NCBI RefSeq assembly: GCF_012843265.1
Contig: NZ_JABAIT010000001.1
Location: 310,001-374,000 of the forward strand
Direction: 5' to 3'
DNA length: 64,000 nt
From: Bacillus sp. DNRA2
GTDB taxonomy: Bacteria; Bacillota; Bacilli; Bacillales; Cytobacillaceae
The notes beneath the pieces were generated by a model that saw nothing but the letters and a program-made list of their open reading frames with translations, did no database searches and was not told where the DNA came from. The position numbers were made by a program, and so were the translations under genes. Positions 60,163 through 64,000 of this stretch are shown here, one piece after another; position 1 is the first letter of the stretch, and each line of letters starts with the position of its first letter.

Positions 60163-61338
60163 TTGAGAGATGCGGTCATTGTCAGCGGGGCAAGAACTCC
60201 AGTCGGCAAGGCGAAAAAGGGAACACTCGCCTACACGCGACCGGATGACTTAGGGGCACTTGTCGTAAAAGAAACCTTGCGACGTGCAGGCAACTATGAG
60301 GGCAATATTGATGATGTTATTATCGGCTGTGCGATGCCGGAAGCGGAACAGGGAATGAATGTGGCCCGGAACATCGGTGCATTGGCCGGCTTACCTGTTA
60401 CCGTTCCGGCGATTACAATTAATCGATACTGCTCATCTGGATTACAGTCGATTGCGTTTGCAGCGGAGCGGATTATGCTTGGCCAGTCCGATACGATTAT
60501 CGCTGGTGGTGTTGAGTCAATGAGTATGGTGCCAATGATGGGCCATGTCGTCAGGCCAAATTCCACCTTAGCTGAAACAGCACCAGAATACTATATGAGC
60601 ATGGGACATACAGCAGAGCAGGTGGCGAAGAAATATCAAATTAGCCGTGCTGACCAGGATGTGTTTGCAGTAAGGAGTCATCAAAAGGCAGCCCAAGCGA
60701 TTGCGTCCGGAAAATTTGTTGAGGAAATTGTGCCGGTTGATGTTAAGATTCGTTCCGTTAATTCTCAGCATCAACTCGTTGAAAAGACGATTCATTTTAG
60801 TCAGGATGAAGGAGTTCGTCCTGATACGAACCTCGAAGCATTGGCAAAGCTTCGCCCAGCCTTTGCCTTAAACGGTTCAGTGACAGCTGGTAATGCCTCA
60901 CAAACGAGTGATGGAGCTGCGGCTGTGCTAGTAATGGACCGAGAAAAAGCGGCTTCATTAGATTTAAAGCCACTGGCGAAGTTTCGTGCTTTTGCAGTAG
61001 GTGGGGTGCCACCTGAGGTGATGGGAATTGGTCCGATTGTTGCGATTCCTAAGGTGCTTAAGTTAGCAGGTCTAGAGTTAACAGATATTGGCGTCATTGA
61101 ATTAAATGAAGCTTTCGCCTCACAATCGGTGGCGATTATCAGAGAGTTAGGTTTGGATGAAAGCAAAGTGAATGTCAATGGCGGGGCGATCGCGCTTGGT
61201 CACCCACTGGGATGCACCGGAACAAAGCTAACATTATCATTAATTCATGAAATGAAGCGACGCAATGAACAGTTTGGCATAGTCACGATGTGTATTGGTG
61301 GTGGCATGGGCGCTGCCGGTGTCTTTGAATTGATTTAA
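60163..61338 (+). CDS. fadA: Acetyl-CoA acyltransferase (3-ketoacyl-CoA thiolase) FadA
   Basis: 391 residues, typical thiolase. Nucleophile Cys90 in [18 protein letters not shown], His347 in [15 protein letters not shown], second Cys377 in [14 protein letters not shown], and NEAFASQ. It cleaves 3-ketoacyl-CoA to acetyl-CoA and a shortened acyl-CoA, the last beta-oxidation step. TTG start at 60163 after AGGGGAG. Second gene of the operon, separated from fadN by the repeat island and from fadE by 48 bp. Confidence 0.95.
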   Translation: MRDAVIVSGARTPVGKAKKGTLAYTRPDDLGALVVKETLRRAGNYEGNIDDVIIGCAMPEAEQGMNVARNIGALAGLPVTVPAITINRYCSSGLQSIAFAAERIMLGQSDTIIAGGVESMSMVPMMGHVVRPNSTLAETAPEYYMSMGHTAEQVAKKYQISRADQDVFAVRSHQKAAQAIASGKFVEEIVPVDVKIRSVNSQHQLVEKTIHFSQDEGVRPDTNLEALAKLRPAFALNGSVTAGNASQTSDGAAAVLVMDREKAASLDLKPLAKFRAFAVGGVPPEVMGIGPIVAIPKVLKLAGLELTDIGVIELNEAFASQSVAIIRELGLDESKVNVNGGAIALGHPLGCTGTKLTLSLIHEMKRRNEQFGIVTMCIGGGMGAAGVFELI

Positions 61339-61386
61339 TTGATTGGTAGATGAATACCGAAAATTAACAGAAAAGGTGGGAGGGCA

Positions 61387-63171
61387 ATGTCAAAGCAAAC
61401 GAACCGATTCATAAAAGGTGGGAGCTTTTTAATCGAGGACATTAGCTACGAGCAAATCACCACACCTGAGGATTTTACTGATGAACAAATCATGATTGCC
61501 AAAATGACAGAAGACTTTGTCGTCAATGAAGTACTGCCCCAGGTCGATTTTTTGGAAAATCATGAATTTGACCGAACCGTTCGTTTGTTGAAGGAGGCTG
61601 GGGAGCTTGGTCTGTTGGCTGCTGATGTTCCTGAGCAATATGGCGGACTTGGTTTAGATAAAATCAGTTCAGCATTAATCACGGAAAAAATGGCCCGGTC
61701 GGGTGGTTTTTCGCTGTCGCATGGTGCCCATGTGGGGATAGGATCATTACCAATCATTTTGTTTGGCAACGAACAGCAAAAGCAAAAGTATTTGCCAAAG
61801 CTAGCTAGTGGCGAAAAGTTAGCTGCTTATGCCTTAACAGAACCCGGCTCAGGTTCAGATGCGTTAGGTGCGAAAACGACTGCGCGTTTAAATTCGGAGG
61901 GCACCCATTTTATTTTGAATGGGGAAAAGCAATGGATTACCAATGCAGGTTTCGCCGATGTTTTTATTGTGTATGCGAAAATTGATGGCGAGCATTTTTC
62001 TGCGTTTATTGTTGAACGTGAGTTTTCCGGAGTTTCAACGGGGGCTGAAGAGAAGAAGATGGGGATTAAGAGCTCTTCAACGCGTACGTTAATTCTTGAG
62101 GATGTTTCGGTACCTGTTGAAAACTTGCTTGGTGAAGCAGGGCGGGGCCATGTCATCGCCTTTAATATTTTAAATATTGGACGCTATAAGCTTGGGGTGG
62201 GTGTCGTTGGCAGTTCGAAACGGGCTTTTGAAGTTGCCGTAAAATACGCAAATGTTCGCAAGCAATTTAATACACCGATTGCCCAGTTCAATTTGACAAA
62301 AGAAAAATTGGCGACAATGGCCTCAAGATTGTATGCAGCCGAAAGCTCTGTCTACCGAACCGTCGGCTTGTACGAGGAGCGGATGGGACAATTGATGGAG
62401 GAAGAACAGCAGGATCGCAAGACGGTCGCAGCATCGATAGCTGAGTATGCGATTGAATGCTCGCTAAATAAATTTTTTGCTTCTGAGGTGCTCGATTACA
62501 TTGTTGACGAGGGCGTGCAAATCCACGGTGGCTATGGTTTTATGCAGGAATACGAAATTGAGCGAGCATACCGCGATTCGCGAATTAATCGGATATTTGA
62601 AGGTACAAATGAGATCAATCGCTTGCTTGTGCCGGGGACGTTTGTGCGCAAGGCATTGAAGGGGGAGTTACCACTATTCCAAAGGGCACAGGCACTTCAA
62701 GAGGAACTCATGCTAATGATGCCATTTGAGCCTGGCAGTGAACCGCTTGCACAAGAAAAGTATTTAACAAGTAACGCCAAGAAAATTAGCTTGCTTGCTG
62801 TTGGCCTCGCTGCTCAGAAGTTTGGCAAGGGCTTAGAGTCCGAGCAAGAAATCCTAGCAAATATTGCTGATATTATTTCGAGTGCTTATGCAATGGAATC
62901 TGTCGTGTTGCGGACAGACAAGGCCCTGACGCAGGGTGGGGTTGCGAAAAATCAGCAAAAGCTCTTGTATACGCAAATTTTCTGCCAGGAAGCTTTTAAT
63001 AAAATCGAGCAGGATGTGAAGGAAACACTGCTGGCGATTGAGGAAGGCGATGCATTGAGGATGCTGCTTTCGGCGCTTCGCAAATTCACCCGCCACACCC
63101 CAATCAACGTCATCGCCAAAAAACGAGAAGCCGCCAACAAGCTGATTGAGGCAGAGAAATATTTTGTGTGA
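61387..63171 (+). CDS. fadE: Acyl-CoA dehydrogenase FadE
   Basis: 594 residues. Acyl-CoA dehydrogenase core to about 420: AYALTEPGSGSDALGAKTTA, WITNAGFADVFIVYAKID, NILNIGRYKLGVGVVGSSKRA, VQIHGGYGFMQEYEIERAYRDSRINRIFEGTNEINR with the catalytic Glu in FEGTNE. A further 170-residue C-terminal helical domain follows, as in B. subtilis FadE and very-long-chain enzymes. It makes the 2,3-double bond in acyl-CoA with FAD. ATG 61387 after AGGTGGGAGG. Last gene of the operon. Confidence 0.95.
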   Translation: MSKQTNRFIKGGSFLIEDISYEQITTPEDFTDEQIMIAKMTEDFVVNEVLPQVDFLENHEFDRTVRLLKEAGELGLLAADVPEQYGGLGLDKISSALITEKMARSGGFSLSHGAHVGIGSLPIILFGNEQQKQKYLPKLASGEKLAAYALTEPGSGSDALGAKTTARLNSEGTHFILNGEKQWITNAGFADVFIVYAKIDGEHFSAFIVEREFSGVSTGAEEKKMGIKSSSTRTLILEDVSVPVENLLGEAGRGHVIAFNILNIGRYKLGVGVVGSSKRAFEVAVKYANVRKQFNTPIAQFNLTKEKLATMASRLYAAESSVYRTVGLYEERMGQLMEEEQQDRKTVAASIAEYAIECSLNKFFASEVLDYIVDEGVQIHGGYGFMQEYEIERAYRDSRINRIFEGTNEINRLLVPGTFVRKALKGELPLFQRAQALQEELMLMMPFEPGSEPLAQEKYLTSNAKKISLLAVGLAAQKFGKGLESEQEILANIADIISSAYAMESVVLRTDKALTQGGVAKNQQKLLYTQIFCQEAFNKIEQDVKETLLAIEEGDALRMLLSALRKFTRHTPINVIAKKREAANKLIEAEKYFV

Positions 63172-63223
63172 AATACTTGAGCGGAGCGGAATAAGGAACG
63201 TAATGTCCGCGACATAAACCATT

Positions 63224-63276
63224 AAAAGCTGTCCTTAAGGAGTCTTTATAAACGGCTTCTAGGACAGCTTTAATTT
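63224..63276 (+). terminator. Terminator of the fadNAE operon
   Basis: AAAGCTGTCCT (63225-63235) pairs with AGGACAGCTTT (63261-63271), then AATTTT; the loop holds a second small stem. Confidence 0.8.
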
Positions 63277-63350
63277 TAGGAAAATAGAAAGGTGTCATTT
63301 CCAAAAAAATTGCGGCAGGATTTTCGCTACCAAAGTCGAATTGTTTTTAC

Positions 63351-63396
63351 AAAGAAAGTAATCCGTAAATGGGTTATTTTCTTTGCGAAGGATTAC
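63351..63396 (+). promoter_or_regulatory. Leader hairpin with alternative pairing before the YusI gene
   Basis: AAAGAAAGTAATCC and GGGTTATTTTCTTT pair over 14 positions (two G-U) around GTAAAT. The inner GTAATCC can instead pair perfectly with GGATTAC at 63390-63396, an either-or arrangement like an attenuator. No T-run follows, so it is not an ordinary terminator. Confidence 0.4.
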
Positions 63397-63437
63397 AATA
63401 TTACATGAATTGGGCAAAATAGCATGGAGGTGAAAAA

Positions 63438-63794
63438 ATGGCTTTGCAATTTTTTTGGTACCCAAAATGCGGGACATGCAGAAAAGCGAAAAAGTGGCTT
63501 GATGACCACAATATCGCCTATGAAGAAATACATATCGTTGAAAACCCTCCCTCTCGAGAGCAATTAGCGGAGCTGTATCAACAAAGCGGCGTAGAGTTTA
63601 AGAAATTTTTCAACACAAGTGGCCAAAAATATCGAGAGCTTGGCCTCAAGGATAAGGTTGGAAGTGCAAGTGAATCAGAGCTGTTAAATTTGCTAGCTTC
63701 TGATGGTATGCTGATTAAACGTCCAATCGTGACAGATGGTACAAAGGTAACGGTTGGCTTTAAAGAAGAGGAATTTTCACAAACCTGGAGTTAA
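63438..63794 (+). CDS. ArsC/Spx-family protein (YusI-like)
   Basis: 118 residues. ArsC/Spx fold beginning LQFFWYPKCGTCRKAKKWLDDHNI; the CxxC pair (Cys11, Cys14) is Spx-like, and MLIKRPIVTDG carries the Arg-Pro-Ile motif of the family. Whether it is a reductase or a regulator is not clear; the family annotation of B. subtilis YusI is arsenate-reductase-like. GGAGGTG lies before the ATG. As in B. subtilis it stands between fadE and gcvH. Confidence 0.88.
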   Translation: MALQFFWYPKCGTCRKAKKWLDDHNIAYEEIHIVENPPSREQLAELYQQSGVEFKKFFNTSGQKYRELGLKDKVGSASESELLNLLASDGMLIKRPIVTDGTKVTVGFKEEEFSQTWS

Positions 63795-63823
63795 CTACTT
63801 TTGAGAGCGGAGGAAACAGCAGA

Positions 63824-64000
63824 TGAGTATTCCAAAGGATTTGCGTTATTCACAAGATCATGAATGGGTAAAGGTTGAAGGTGACAAAATCAGAGTGGGT
63901 ATCACCGATTTTGCCCAATCCGAGTTAGGAGATATTGTTTTTGTTGAACTTCCTGAGACAGGTGATAAAGTTGAAGCAGGCCAGCCATTTGGTAGTGTTG
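63824..64000 (+). CDS. gcvH: Glycine cleavage system H protein, partial
   Basis: The first 59 codons are present before the right edge. The sequence [19 protein letters not shown], then [21 protein letters not shown], is the unmistakable start of GcvH; the lipoyl-Lys, expected near residue 63, is just beyond the window. GcvH shuttles the aminomethyl group in glycine cleavage and provides lipoate for relay to other enzymes in Bacillus. ATG 63824 follows CGGAGG; 29 bp after the YusI-like gene, likely cotranscribed. Confidence 0.95.

Overview
The window is a low-GC Gram-positive chromosome segment, almost certainly from a spore-forming Bacillaceae. The evidence is a GerA/GerB/GerC-type germination operon, the fadN-fadA-fadE / yusI-like / gcvH neighbourhood that also exists in Bacillus subtilis, a BceRS-BceAB-type peptide-sensing module, strong AGGAGG ribosome binding sites with frequent TTG/GTG starts, and intergenic repeat families of the kind common in Bacillus. 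I see no rRNA, tRNA, CRISPR array or prophage.

Layout. 0-2.5 kb: a LAGLIDADG homing endonuclease running off the left edge, an unrecognised CxxC protein behind a LexA-like box, and a DUF2935 protein. 2.7-4.5 kb: a DoxX membrane protein behind an MhqR-like operator, and a crotonase. 4.6-6.4 kb: ArsR regulator, ArsP-like permease and a mini-thioredoxin. 6.4-10.5 kb: a sulfur/persulfide block (glutaredoxin, a small gene with two in-frame TGA codons, TlpA-like thioredoxin, DsrE-like protein, and a CoA-disulfide reductase-rhodanese-TusA fusion); three of its units carry the same operator-like motif, ATACC-N5-GGGTA. 10.5-12.4 kb: a TnpB-only IS605-type element whose right end sits in a beheaded histidine kinase gene. 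13.2-19.8 kb: BceRS-like two-component system diverging from one ABC ATPase and two tandem BceB-like permeases. 20-24.3 kb: a DUF4405 membrane protein plus a YknXYZ/MacAB-like exporter. 24.4-31.2 kb: C39 peptidase, azoreductase, lactonase, YczE-type membrane protein, and a GABA aminotransferase/succinate-semialdehyde dehydrogenase pair.

31.4-36.7 kb holds a MoaD-like protein, a small GG-tailed companion, a tungsten-type aldehyde:ferredoxin oxidoreductase and a MoeB/ThiF-like activating enzyme. About 11 kb further on, 47.4-50.8 kb carries a TupABC-type tungstate importer with an HTH-binding-protein regulator, so import, cofactor maturation and enzyme are all present. Between them lie ppaC, an AlaX editing enzyme, AIM24, a CDF transporter, a small kinase, an oxidoreductase, a second azoreductase and a MASE3-PAS protein. 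51-56 kb: a RodA/FtsW-type protein and the germinant receptor operon. 56-64 kb: proline dehydrogenase, a small basic protein, fadN-fadA-fadE (fatty acid beta-oxidation) behind a FadR-like box, a YusI-type protein and gcvH, cut by the right edge.

The most unusual structure is a set of gene-free islands built from a short word repeated with a 20 or 21 bp period (24.3, 33.4 and 37.9 kb; a looser relative at 59.9 kb). The words differ between islands but share a G-[CG]-ATAAA or CGGA-N-AAA core. Two further GC-rich palindromic repeat families occur at 26.4 kb and at 31.3, 39.6-39.9 and 57.0 kb.
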